Source of the DNA: Helicobacteraceae bacterium
GTDB lineage: Bacteria > Campylobacterota > Campylobacteria > Campylobacterales > SZUA-545
Length of the DNA stretch: 54,499 nucleotides
NCBI GenBank assembly: GCA_031275395.1
Contig: JAISOU010000046.1
Span: forward strand, 1 to 54,499
Direction: 5' to 3'
Shown here: positions 34,266-42,403 of the stretch, one piece after another
Numbering within the stretch: the stretch's first letter is position 1
How the letters are laid out: the number at the start of each line of letters is the position of its first letter
Made by a program: the position numbers and the translations under genes
Notes under the pieces: model-generated
Database searches by the model: none
Seen by the model: only the letters and a program-made list of their open reading frames with translations
What the model was told of the DNA's origin: nothing

Positions 34266-34990
34266 TATTTAATTACGCTTAATCCGTGTTTGTTAAAGAT
34301 CGTAACCGCCGTATCAGACTTCAAAAACGCGACGAATTTTTTGGCTTCGTCAAGTTTTTTAGTCGATTTCAGAATAACGGTTCCGTAGTAAAGCGGATCG
34401 TAAAGTTTTGAATCAACGTATTCAAACTTTCCTTCGCCCGCCGCGATCTTATTCGCCACAACGGAATAACCCGTAATGCCAACTTCCGCGTTGCCGTTTT
34501 CAACGTAAGCCGTCGCCTGCGCGATGTCCTCGCCATAAACTAATTTATCTTTGATCTTGTCGTAAACGCCCGCTTTTTCTAGCGCTTGGATTGCCGCCGC
34601 GCCCAAAGGAGCGGTTTTAGGGTTTGCTACGGCGATATGCTTAACGTTTTTACCGGTCAAAACGTCAAAACCTTTTTTAAGATCAAGCGACTTGCCCCAA
34701 AAAATCAGTTTGTTTTCAACCGTCAGGATCACCGCGCCTTCGGCTTGCCCGTTTTTAACGACCGTTTCGGGAAACTTTGTATCCGCGCTCATAAACACGT
34801 CAAACGGCGCGCCCTCGCCGATCTGTTGGGTCAGTTTTCCGCTTGCCGCGAAAACAGTTTCAACTTTGCCGTCTTTATACGCCGCGACCAGCTCGGTCAA
34901 AGCGTTTTTGTAGCTTGCCGCCGCCGCTACCGTTATATCCGCAAACAATAACGCCGCGCAAGAAAAAAACGCGACTAACAACCTTTTCAT
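34265..34990 (-). CDS. modA: Periplasmic molybdate-binding protein ModA
   Basis: ModA captures molybdate (or tungstate) in the periplasm for ModBC. The 241-residue protein has a signal peptide (KRLLVAFFSCAALLFADI) followed by the family start VAAAASYKNALTELVAAYK, FAASGKLTQQIGEGAPFDVFMSAD (ligand site, about 60) and GAAAIQALEKAGVYDKIKDKLVYGEDI. It is first in the modA–TOBE–modB–modC unit, 56 bases after modE, behind a TATAAT box embedded in a palindrome. Confidence 0.94.
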   Translation of the reverse strand: MKRLLVAFFSCAALLFADITVAAAASYKNALTELVAAYKDGKVETVFAASGKLTQQIGEGAPFDVFMSADTKFPETVVKNGQAEGAVILTVENKLIFWGKSLDLKKGFDVLTGKNVKHIAVANPKTAPLGAAAIQALEKAGVYDKIKDKLVYGEDIAQATAYVENGNAEVGITGYSVVANKIAAGEGKFEYVDSKLYDPLYYGTVILKSTKKLDEAKKFVAFLKSDTAVTIFNKHGLSVIK

Positions 34991-35014
34991 TTCAACTCCT
35001 TAATTAAATTGCGG

Positions 35015-35031
35015 GGCGGATTATACCCGCC
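35015..35031 (-). promoter_or_regulatory. mod promoter -10 inside a GGCGG/CCGCC palindrome
   Basis: The minus strand carries TATAAT (35025-35020) flanked by inverted GGCGG and CCGCC arms separated by seven bases. A dimeric repressor bound here would block polymerase, and the molybdate regulator ModE is encoded directly upstream. The sequence does not match the E. coli ModE box, so ModE as the binder is inference. Confidence 0.45.
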
Positions 35032-35046
35032 GCCGCTCGCCCAAAT

Positions 35047-35826
35047 CTAGGCGCCTATGATGACGTGCGACGCTTTGAACAAAGCCCACGCTTTGTCGCC
35101 GCGTTTGAAGTCAAGTTCCTTTTGCGCGTCTTCGGTGATAACCGCCGTGAGCGTAGCGCCGCCTTCGATCGAAAGTTTGATCTCGACATTGACCTTGCCT
35201 TCTACGATCGCTTCCACCGTCCCCTCGATCGCGTTTCTAACGCTGATCAACTTGGGCTTACTCCGCGCAAGAATAACCCAGCTAGATTTAACGAGCGCAT
35301 AAGCCTCGTCGCCTTCTTTAAGCCCCATATCCTCCACGCCGTCGTTGGTAATGGTGGCGATAATCGTCGTTTTGCCGCGAACAAGCAGTTTGATCTCGGA
35401 ATTAACCGCGCCCTTTATGATCTCGACGACCTTGCCGACAAGCTGATTTCTCGCGCTTGTTTTCATTGTAATCCTTTGCGCCGTCCGCAATAAAGAGGAC
35501 GGATCTCCGCTACGCGAAAACAGATCGATTAACGCCGAATGTTTTGCGTGAAGCAGATCAAAGAGCGCTATAAGCGATTCGCCCGCTTCCGTTAGTTTGG
35601 TTCCGCCGCCGCCCTTGCCGCCGCTAACGCGCTCTACGAGCGGCTGAGGGGATAGGTTGTTCATTGAATCTACCAAATCCCAAGCGGTTTTATAGCCGAT
35701 CTTGATCGCTTTCGCCGCTCGATTGATCGAGCCAAGCGAAGAGATCGCCTTCAAAAGCGCCACGCGGCTTTCGCCTAAAAACTGCGCTTTGTCCTGATTT
35801 AGCCAAACCTCTCCGCCAACCGTCAT
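35047..35826 (-). CDS. modE: Molybdate-responsive transcription regulator ModE
   Basis: ModE represses molybdate uptake and adjusts molybdoenzyme genes when Mo is bound. The 259-residue full-length form has an N-terminal winged HTH of the LysR type (SINRAAKAIKIGYKTAWDLVDSMNN, about residues 33-57), the GGKGGGGTKLTEAG wing, and two tandem Mop/TOBE domains (SARNQLVGKVVEIIKGAVNSEI and SVRNAIEGTVEAIVEGKVNVEI) that bind oxyanion at the dimer interface. It precedes modA in the same direction. Confidence 0.94.
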   Translation of the reverse strand: MTVGGEVWLNQDKAQFLGESRVALLKAISSLGSINRAAKAIKIGYKTAWDLVDSMNNLSPQPLVERVSGGKGGGGTKLTEAGESLIALFDLLHAKHSALIDLFSRSGDPSSLLRTAQRITMKTSARNQLVGKVVEIIKGAVNSEIKLLVRGKTTIIATITNDGVEDMGLKEGDEAYALVKSSWVILARSKPKLISVRNAIEGTVEAIVEGKVNVEIKLSIEGGATLTAVITEDAQKELDFKRGDKAWALFKASHVIIGA

Positions 35827-35961
35827 CTTTATTGCCTTACCGCTTTCGTTTTAGCGAAAGGGAGCGTTATATTAGCAAAGATACGGTAGCGCGTCAATAC
35901 GATTGCCTCAAAGCGATGACTATTTTTTAAGCGCCCAAAACAAAGCGAAAACCGCAAACGA

Positions 35962-36171
35962 CTACTCGCTTAAACGTTTCGCATTGACCTCGCTAGGCAA
36001 CTTTTTGGGAGCGGGATCGATAAACCACTCCTCGCCGTTATTCAGCGTTATTTTGCCGCCAAACTTCTCCTCGTTATCGAACTCGATCGCCTTGATCGTC
36101 TCTTCCATATCCTTTTTAGCGACGTAGAAATAGATCGTTTCGCCCTTTTGCCTTAACATCACCTTTGCCAT
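35962..36171 (-). CDS. nifT: NifT/FixU-type nitrogen-fixation protein
   Basis: The 69-residue protein matches the NifT/FixU pattern along its length: KVMLRQ at the start, FYVAKKDMEE, then NEEKFGGKITLNNGEEWFI and LPSEVNAKRL at the end. NifT is found with nitrogenase structural genes and has no fully settled role in FeMo-cofactor maturation. Its ATG abuts the stop of the aldo/keto reductase, whose last codons contain AGGAGG. No nifHDK genes are in this window, so this copy is detached from any core cluster or lies at the edge of one. Family assignment is by remembered motif, not by search. Confidence 0.82.
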   Translation of the reverse strand: MAKVMLRQKGETIYFYVAKKDMEETIKAIEFDNEEKFGGKITLNNGEEWFIDPAPKKLPSEVNAKRLSE

Positions 36172-37287
36172 TTAGCCTCCTTGCAAATTGAAAAGCGCAT
36201 TGTAACTTTTTGCGGCGCACCTTTCTGCCTCTAAAACAAGCAGATTTTCCAAAACGTGCGCCGCGTTTGTAGAGCTAAAGAGCGCCGATTTCACTCCGAT
36301 CGCGCTTCTGGCAAACTGCAAAGCGTATTGAGTCGCGTTTGAAAAACCGCCCCCTAAAAGCGCCGCGGCTTTGGGCGAAAACGGGCGTTTGAAAAGCGCC
36401 ATTCTTAATAGCGACGAGCTTGCGATAGCGTTAATTTTTAAGCGCTCCGCCGCTTGAAAAAGCGTGTAATATAACCCGTCGTCCAAAGGCTGATTCGTAT
36501 AGTTATATGCGTGCGGTTTTGCGAGATTAAAAGGCGATTGAATAAATCTGAAACGGTGGTTTTCTCCGCCGATCTTTTGCGCTATTTTTACCAGATCGTT
36601 TAATCGGATATATTCGGCGTGATCCTCCTCCCATAAAAAGGCGTTCCAGCTTGCGATTCCATAAAAACCTATTTTATGTGCCGCGCATAGCGATTCAAAT
36701 AACTCAAACGCCGCTTCTATGCGTTTTAACAGCGTTTTATAATCGATATAACCAAGCTGGATTTCAGGATTATGCAAATAAAAGCAGTCGATCGATTCTA
36801 ATCCAAGATTTTCTAGCGACCACTCTAAACTTTGCGTTAAAAACTTAGGCGTTAGGCAGTGCTGATCGGCGATTATATCCTCTTTTTCGGCTAGCTCTTT
36901 TTTGATTATTTCGTCGTCGATCCACTCGTAAGGATTTTGCGGAAACGGATAATCGAGCGGCAAAAAACCCGCTTTGCTTGCCACAAATAGTTCGTCGCGT
37001 TTTACGACGCCGTTTGCGATCGCCTTTTTGATCGCCTTGCCTATCTCTTTCTCGCTCTGTCTAAAGCGGTAGTTAATAGCCGTATCGATATGATTTATCC
37101 CGTTTGCGATCGCGGCGTAAATCGCTTCCTCGTAGCTAACTTTATACGCCTCCTCCCAATATGGCTCCGGCATATAACTGCCGATTCCAAGCGAGCTAAT
37201 CGCAAGATTTTCCGCGATCGAATACGCGTCTTTATGTTTGCTATATTTTAAAGCGTATCGTTTTGTTCCTTCGATCGACGCTAACAT
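36172..37287 (-). CDS. Aldo/keto reductase family oxidoreductase
   Basis: The 371-residue TIM-barrel NADPH-dependent reductase has SSLGIGSYMPEPYW, GINHIDTAINYRFRQSEKEIGKAI (Asp and Tyr of the catalytic set, about residues 65-75), FVASKAGF (catalytic Lys, about 106), ESIDCFYLHNPE (catalytic His) and GFYGIASWN. It is longer than usual (about 330), with an insert around 110-145. It begins eight bases after the kinase gene and joins nifT, so it belongs to the same run. The substrate is unknown. Confidence 0.85.
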   Translation of the reverse strand: MLASIEGTKRYALKYSKHKDAYSIAENLAISSLGIGSYMPEPYWEEAYKVSYEEAIYAAIANGINHIDTAINYRFRQSEKEIGKAIKKAIANGVVKRDELFVASKAGFLPLDYPFPQNPYEWIDDEIIKKELAEKEDIIADQHCLTPKFLTQSLEWSLENLGLESIDCFYLHNPEIQLGYIDYKTLLKRIEAAFELFESLCAAHKIGFYGIASWNAFLWEEDHAEYIRLNDLVKIAQKIGGENHRFRFIQSPFNLAKPHAYNYTNQPLDDGLYYTLFQAAERLKINAIASSSLLRMALFKRPFSPKAAALLGGGFSNATQYALQFARSAIGVKSALFSSTNAAHVLENLLVLEAERCAAKSYNALFNLQGG

Positions 37288-37295
37288 TGCTATCC

Positions 37296-40220
37296 TTATA
37301 TTATATTCGCCGCTTCGGTAATACGTCTAATATGTTTTTCATAAACGTTTCCTTCTTTCTTAAAGCTCCTTATGGATATAAAAAGGGAGGCGACTAAAAA
37401 TACGGCTATAAATACAAAACGCGAATCCGATCCCCTTGGAAGTACGTTAAATAATATAGGTAATATAGCTAAGATAGTTATGGCAAAAATCGTTGTCTTC
37501 GTATCAAGCGCGTCAAGTAATTCGTTTATAATTTTTACGTCTTCCGCGATCCATTTAGTCTTTAGATTGCGCAGATTATTCAGATATGCCCGTAGTTGTT
37601 CCCTATTAACGGTAGCCTGTATCTCTCTTCTTCTCTGCGGGCGTTCTATAAGAGATATAAGCGAAAGAAGTTTTTTATAGTTTCTACGGGCGTAATCATC
37701 TTTTAAAAAACGCGAAACGTAAAGGTAGTCGCTAATATCCACAATAAAACTTTTATTTGCGGCGAGGTTTTTAACGCCCTCTTTATTTTTCATAGCCTCT
37801 TTGCCATATTTAGCGTAAATAAATAACGAAATTTTATTCTCCGCGCACAGTTTAAATTGTTGATAAAGCTTTTCGCTTGCGGAGGAGCTATGATTTTCTA
37901 AAGCGTTTATCAGAAAAAGCGGCTCGAAATAATCCTTAAAAGCCTCTTGAAACTCTTGTTTTGTAATAGTCTTTTCAAGCTCTAGCTTAAAATTCGGCTC
38001 TGATAGCCTAAAGAGATCCTTAGCCCAAAAAGCCTTTTTGCCGTTTTTAATCGCATTGTATAGTTTCGCGTCGTTTTCAAGAGCTATCGCTAATGAAAAC
38101 ATTTGCATATTTTTCATATACGGAAGTTTAGTTCCGTAGGCGAAACTGTAGTTATCCAGAGCGCGGGCAAACTCTAGCGTTAGAAAACCCGCTTTCTTGA
38201 TGGCGTTAAAGGTTTTGCAGGCTTGAAACCAAATAACGCAGTTTTGGATTGTAGGCGGTTTGGACAGAATACTAAGATCATCGGGAAAGTAGCAGTAGTT
38301 TCGCTTTTTCGTATAGTTTTGTATGGTCTGTCTAATCTCTTCTTGGGTAAAGAGTTTGCCTGCGGTTTTGAGATCGTAGTAGAGCCTTACGCCTTCGATA
38401 TAGACGCTTAAAGGGGTATCAACGACTTTATCTCTAATTTCTTTTGGCAGATACTCGGTAAGATCCTCTTTTTTAAGAAGTCTTAATTTCCAATGCCCGC
38501 AGTGAAACTTTAAGACGGAGATTATATTTTCATAAAAATCAACGGGTAGCAGATACTCATCTTTATTGGTTAGCAGATCGTAAGCCGATAGTAGTCGCTC
38601 GGCGCTCTTTGCGTAATCTTTCTCGTCGCTTACGCCAAGATACTCGGGAGATAATAGGATATTTAATATAAACTCGTCAAGTTTGCCGTTTTTATTATCG
38701 CCGGTCAATTCGCCGCTATCTAATAGCGCCCGATCGTCAAACCCGTTAGCGCTATCTCTATCTATTTTCCTTGTCGCTTTTAGAAACGCATTATGGGCGG
38801 TTAATAACGTCCCGTCGCAAATAGCCTCTAAAATATCCTTATCGTCGTTTGTTTCCTGTTTGCAAAAGATCGCGACGTTTCTTAAGGTAATCAAACGCCC
38901 CATAAAGACAAATTGCGGCTGCTCTGTAAAAGAGTAGAACGCTTCGGCTAAAGCGAGATCGCCGCCAAAGCGTTTGTTATCTAGGTGTTTAGTTACGCAC
39001 AGGTCTATCTTTTGAGCCTCGTTTAATCGATCTAAGCGGGCTAACCATAGTTTTAGGTATCCTCTCATAAGATGAGTCTTGACGGTTTCCCAAGCCTTTT
39101 TGTCGGTAGAGGCAAAGGCTAAAACCTCCCCAATACTCTCGTATTCAACGTCGTTTATCTTGTAGCTTTTAAGGTTTTGCTTTTGCGCCCGCTCTCTATA
39201 AACGGGAATATTCCGTTCTCCTTTAAGATAGAGTTTAACCTCGCTATAAGCCCAACGCTTTTTAGGATCGCGGGTTAATAAACCCTCTATTAACGTTCTG
39301 TAAGGTTCGTTTATCGTCTTATCAAGCTCTATATCTTTTGTAATAAGGCTATGCATAACGATCGCTTCAGGAATGTTTTCAAATGGGTGTTTGTCGCATA
39401 ACAGCTCGTATACGATCATTCCTAAAGCCCACCAATCGACCTCTTTTCCGATAATGCCGCTAAAGGATTCCGGAGCGAAATAGATTCTTGTTCCGCTCTT
39501 AGTAGTCATCTTTTTTGTCATATCCTCGTCTATGATCGAGGATATGCCAAAGTCGGTTAAAACCAGATCAAGAGGGTCGTCCGAGCGAACCAGAACGTTT
39601 GGAGGTTTTAGATCGCGATGGATTATCTGATTATTGTGTAAAAGGTCTAGTATATCGGCGATCTCTTCTATAACGCGAAAGATCTTCGCGTTATCGTTTT
39701 TATCGATCTTGAAGCCTTTTAACGATCCCAGTCTTGCATACTCCTGTATCTCATACCAACGCCCGCTCTTTTCGTCCTGATCGATAGCGTCTATGCCTAT
39801 TAGATGTTCGGGGTATTTACTCGATAGCTCTATTGTTTTATCTGATATTCTTTGGTTTGGCTTGATACCGTAGCGGTAGAGTTTTAAGATGCGCTCTTCG
39901 TCGGTATTGCGTTTCTTGATTAAATATACGTCGGCTTCTGCTCCCGCTACCGGTAATTGACTAATGATTTGGTAGTCTAGGAAAGAGGCGAGGGGGGTTA
40001 AATCTATTTGCGCTAAACGATCGCTATCGATCGATGTTTGTTCCGAGTTAAAGTCGTTACCGATTGAAGTTTGAGAGAGATCGAGCGTCGTTTCAGATGC
40101 GTCTAAGGTTGTTGAGGAATTGATAAGATCGGCGTTTAGGGGCGTTTCTTCGATCGCGTCGTCAATTGTCGTTTTTGGCGCGTATCGATCGTCGTCTAAG
40201 GTCGTTTTATCGTTGTTCAT
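37296..40220 (-). CDS. Membrane-anchored Ser/Thr protein kinase with T-x-x-D N-terminal tail
   Basis: The 974-residue protein starts with a 70-residue disordered tail holding repeated T-x-x-D motifs (TTLDDD, TTIDDA, TTLDAS, TTLDLS, TSIDSD). The kinase domain (about 80-345) is Hanks type and looks active: ILKLYRYG Lys, IIHRDLKPPNVL, LTDFGISS, YFAPESFSG, VDWWALGMIVYEL; the Gly loop is degenerate (VAGAEADVYL). A long helical region of unknown fold follows (345-900), then two membrane spans near 915-960 and a short tail. It overlaps the coiled-coil gene by four bases and forms a set with PP2C. Comparable sets include E. coli YegI/YegK, but the middle region is unlike any I know. Confidence 0.88.
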   Translation of the reverse strand: MNNDKTTLDDDRYAPKTTIDDAIEETPLNADLINSSTTLDASETTLDLSQTSIGNDFNSEQTSIDSDRLAQIDLTPLASFLDYQIISQLPVAGAEADVYLIKKRNTDEERILKLYRYGIKPNQRISDKTIELSSKYPEHLIGIDAIDQDEKSGRWYEIQEYARLGSLKGFKIDKNDNAKIFRVIEEIADILDLLHNNQIIHRDLKPPNVLVRSDDPLDLVLTDFGISSIIDEDMTKKMTTKSGTRIYFAPESFSGIIGKEVDWWALGMIVYELLCDKHPFENIPEAIVMHSLITKDIELDKTINEPYRTLIEGLLTRDPKKRWAYSEVKLYLKGERNIPVYRERAQKQNLKSYKINDVEYESIGEVLAFASTDKKAWETVKTHLMRGYLKLWLARLDRLNEAQKIDLCVTKHLDNKRFGGDLALAEAFYSFTEQPQFVFMGRLITLRNVAIFCKQETNDDKDILEAICDGTLLTAHNAFLKATRKIDRDSANGFDDRALLDSGELTGDNKNGKLDEFILNILLSPEYLGVSDEKDYAKSAERLLSAYDLLTNKDEYLLPVDFYENIISVLKFHCGHWKLRLLKKEDLTEYLPKEIRDKVVDTPLSVYIEGVRLYYDLKTAGKLFTQEEIRQTIQNYTKKRNYCYFPDDLSILSKPPTIQNCVIWFQACKTFNAIKKAGFLTLEFARALDNYSFAYGTKLPYMKNMQMFSLAIALENDAKLYNAIKNGKKAFWAKDLFRLSEPNFKLELEKTITKQEFQEAFKDYFEPLFLINALENHSSSASEKLYQQFKLCAENKISLFIYAKYGKEAMKNKEGVKNLAANKSFIVDISDYLYVSRFLKDDYARRNYKKLLSLISLIERPQRRREIQATVNREQLRAYLNNLRNLKTKWIAEDVKIINELLDALDTKTTIFAITILAILPILFNVLPRGSDSRFVFIAVFLVASLFISIRSFKKEGNVYEKHIRRITEAANII

Positions 40221-41638
40221 ATTTTTAGCTCCGCGCCCGATTTTTGTTTCTTAATTTTTTGCTTTGGTTTCAATCGGTATTCCACCGCTTGATTTTCCGG
40301 CGTAATTCTGAGCTTTTCAGTTAATACTATTCCGCTATCTTTTAACGTTTCTTTTAAGCGATCAAAATCGCCGCACCACTTTGCCGCTACCTCTTGATCG
40401 CGTTGTAGCTGATAGGCGTTTGGCTTTAGCTCTTTTTCGCTACCCACTTCCCTGATCACTCTAAAGGCAAGATCGCCCTCTTTGTTCTGCGCAAATAGTA
40501 GCTTATAGCCCTCGTCGTTTAGATCGAAGTAAGCGGCGCTATCCTCGCTTTTTGCGCGATTATAGCCAAGTTTTTCGATCAGATCGCCCGCAAGCGTTAT
40601 CACGTCTTCATTAAGAACGTTTTGATCGAACGCCGAAATATGCGATAAGCGTTCAAACTGCTTTTTATCAATTATCTTTTGCGTTAAAGCCAAACGAATC
40701 TCTTCTTTTATTTTGTCGTTTATCACGCCGGCTGCGAGCAAAGTTTTTAACTCGTCTTTATAAACGTCCGTCCAAGCCCGCGCCTGTCGCAAAGAGCCAA
40801 GCTTAACGCGTAGCGAATCCTTAATCAATTTTAGCCTATCGTCCGCTTTAAGCGACTGCGCCTCTTTCGCTAACTCTCTCTCTTTTTTTATCGGCGCGCC
40901 AAGCTCCGCCGCGATTATCTCTAATTTGTCGATCGACGAAACGATCAGCGCTTTTAACGATTCTGTCTTAGACGATTTTCTCTCAATTTTTTCCTCGACT
41001 AATTTGTCGTCGCCAAGAGATTTAATAATCGTTTTTTCTTCTTTCGCACGCGCTAAAAGTTTAAGAGCTTCTTCTAGGTTCTCTTTGCGCTCTTTCAGAT
41101 CGAACGCTTCGCTCTTTGAACGCTCTAATTTGCTGGAAGCGCGTTTAATCGTTTCTTTTCCGACCGCGCTATTTTCCAGCTGCGCTATCAAATTATCCGC
41201 ATTTGTTTGCACCTTCTCCATAGACGCCAAATCCTCTTGCCAAAGTTGCGCTTGATACTTGATCTCCAACGCTTTATCGCTAAAGGTTTTTGAAAGCTTC
41301 TCGCACATCTTATCGTGATATTGGCTCTCAAACCATTCTATATTATATTTAGCTATCCCTTGCGAAGCGATATCTTTTAAGTCGTTAAGCGCTTCGGCGG
41401 CAAGTTTTTTATCAAATCTTACCTCTTTTAATCTAGCTTCGACCTCCGCTATTGTTCTATCGAAACTAAGGCGAAACCAACGTTTATTTTCTTCAAAGCG
41501 TTTCTTTTTCAAAAGCTCCGCATTAACAGTCGCTACCGCCGCCATAGCCGCGCCTACAGCAGACGCGGTCGCTATTGCTTTTATTGCCACCATCGCTTTC
41601 ATTACCGCATAACCGCTTACCACCACTACGCTACTCAT
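40217..41638 (-). CDS. Coiled-coil protein between phosphatase and kinase, unknown
   Basis: The 473-residue protein has a hydrophobic Ala/Val-rich N-terminus (VVVVSGYAVMKAMVAIKAIA) that may insert in the membrane, then about 250 residues of heptad-rich charged helices (SKLERSKSEAFDLKERKENL, KEEKTIIKSLGDDKLVEE), then a folded C-terminus of about 130 residues ending in a basic KPKQKIKKQK segment. It overlaps PP2C by eight and the kinase by four bases. A scaffold or substrate of the pair is the natural guess. I find no motif of a known family. Confidence 0.75.
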   Translation of the reverse strand: MSSVVVVSGYAVMKAMVAIKAIATASAVGAAMAAVATVNAELLKKKRFEENKRWFRLSFDRTIAEVEARLKEVRFDKKLAAEALNDLKDIASQGIAKYNIEWFESQYHDKMCEKLSKTFSDKALEIKYQAQLWQEDLASMEKVQTNADNLIAQLENSAVGKETIKRASSKLERSKSEAFDLKERKENLEEALKLLARAKEEKTIIKSLGDDKLVEEKIERKSSKTESLKALIVSSIDKLEIIAAELGAPIKKERELAKEAQSLKADDRLKLIKDSLRVKLGSLRQARAWTDVYKDELKTLLAAGVINDKIKEEIRLALTQKIIDKKQFERLSHISAFDQNVLNEDVITLAGDLIEKLGYNRAKSEDSAAYFDLNDEGYKLLFAQNKEGDLAFRVIREVGSEKELKPNAYQLQRDQEVAAKWCGDFDRLKETLKDSGIVLTEKLRITPENQAVEYRLKPKQKIKKQKSGAELKI

Positions 41639-42374
41639 AAGCCCCTACCTTTATAAAAGAGTAATTATCGTTTGCCTCTTGCCGCAAACGCAAGGTTAAC
41701 TTTGTTAGATCGGCTTCGCTCGCCAATCTTTCCAATTCCTCTATCTCGAAGAGTTCCCAAACGCCGTCGGAACAGATAAACAATTCTAACTCCTTCTGCC
41801 AAGCAAATTCTGAAATTGTAAAACGCAAAGGCTCTTTGCCCGTCAGAGCCGAAGTAACGACGTTTCTGTTTGGGTGCAAACGCGCCGTTTCGTCGTCGAT
41901 CTCTCCGGAATCGATTAAGCTTTGAACAAACGAATAATCGCGGGTTAGCCGCTCTAAATATGCGCCGTTAAAACGATAAACTCTGCTATCGCCGCAGTGA
42001 AAAACAAGCGCGCTTTTTTGTTTTATTAACGCTCCGGCAATCGTAGCGCCAAAATTAGTTAAACCATTATCGATCGCGATCGCTTCGGCTAGTTTTTTGT
42101 TTGCCTCTTTGATCGCGTTTTCTAGCGAATCCTTATCGCTTGGTTTTAACGCGGCGATCGTTTCGATTATAACGCGGCTTGCCTTCTCGCCGTTTTTATG
42201 ACCGCCCATACCGTCGCACGCGCAAAACGTCGCGCAATCGTCGCGGATTATCTCCTCTTGAATCGGCGTTTCTAAGTTGGCTTCGTAAAACGGCGTATCG
42301 CAAAGCAAAATTGAATCTTCGTTGATCGCTCGCCGTCCGCTTGCCGCGCTCATATAAATAACGTTAAAACGCAT
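41631..42374 (-). CDS. PP2C-type Ser/Thr protein phosphatase
   Basis: The 247-residue PPM-family phosphatase has the metal-binding motifs in order: GRRAINEDSILLCD, CACDGMGGHKNGEKASRVI (about 53), LVFHCGDSRVYRF (about 125), ELFICSDGVWELF (about 190) and ANDNYSFIKV at the C-terminus. It removes phosphate from Ser/Thr, here probably from targets of the kinase two genes downstream. It starts 29 bases after the dehydrogenase stop and overlaps the coiled-coil gene. Confidence 0.92.
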   Translation of the reverse strand: MRFNVIYMSAASGRRAINEDSILLCDTPFYEANLETPIQEEIIRDDCATFCACDGMGGHKNGEKASRVIIETIAALKPSDKDSLENAIKEANKKLAEAIAIDNGLTNFGATIAGALIKQKSALVFHCGDSRVYRFNGAYLERLTRDYSFVQSLIDSGEIDDETARLHPNRNVVTSALTGKEPLRFTISEFAWQKELELFICSDGVWELFEIEELERLASEADLTKLTLRLRQEANDNYSFIKVGAYE

Positions 42375-42403
42375 ATCGATCTCCGCCGCGATATATTGAG
42401 ATT

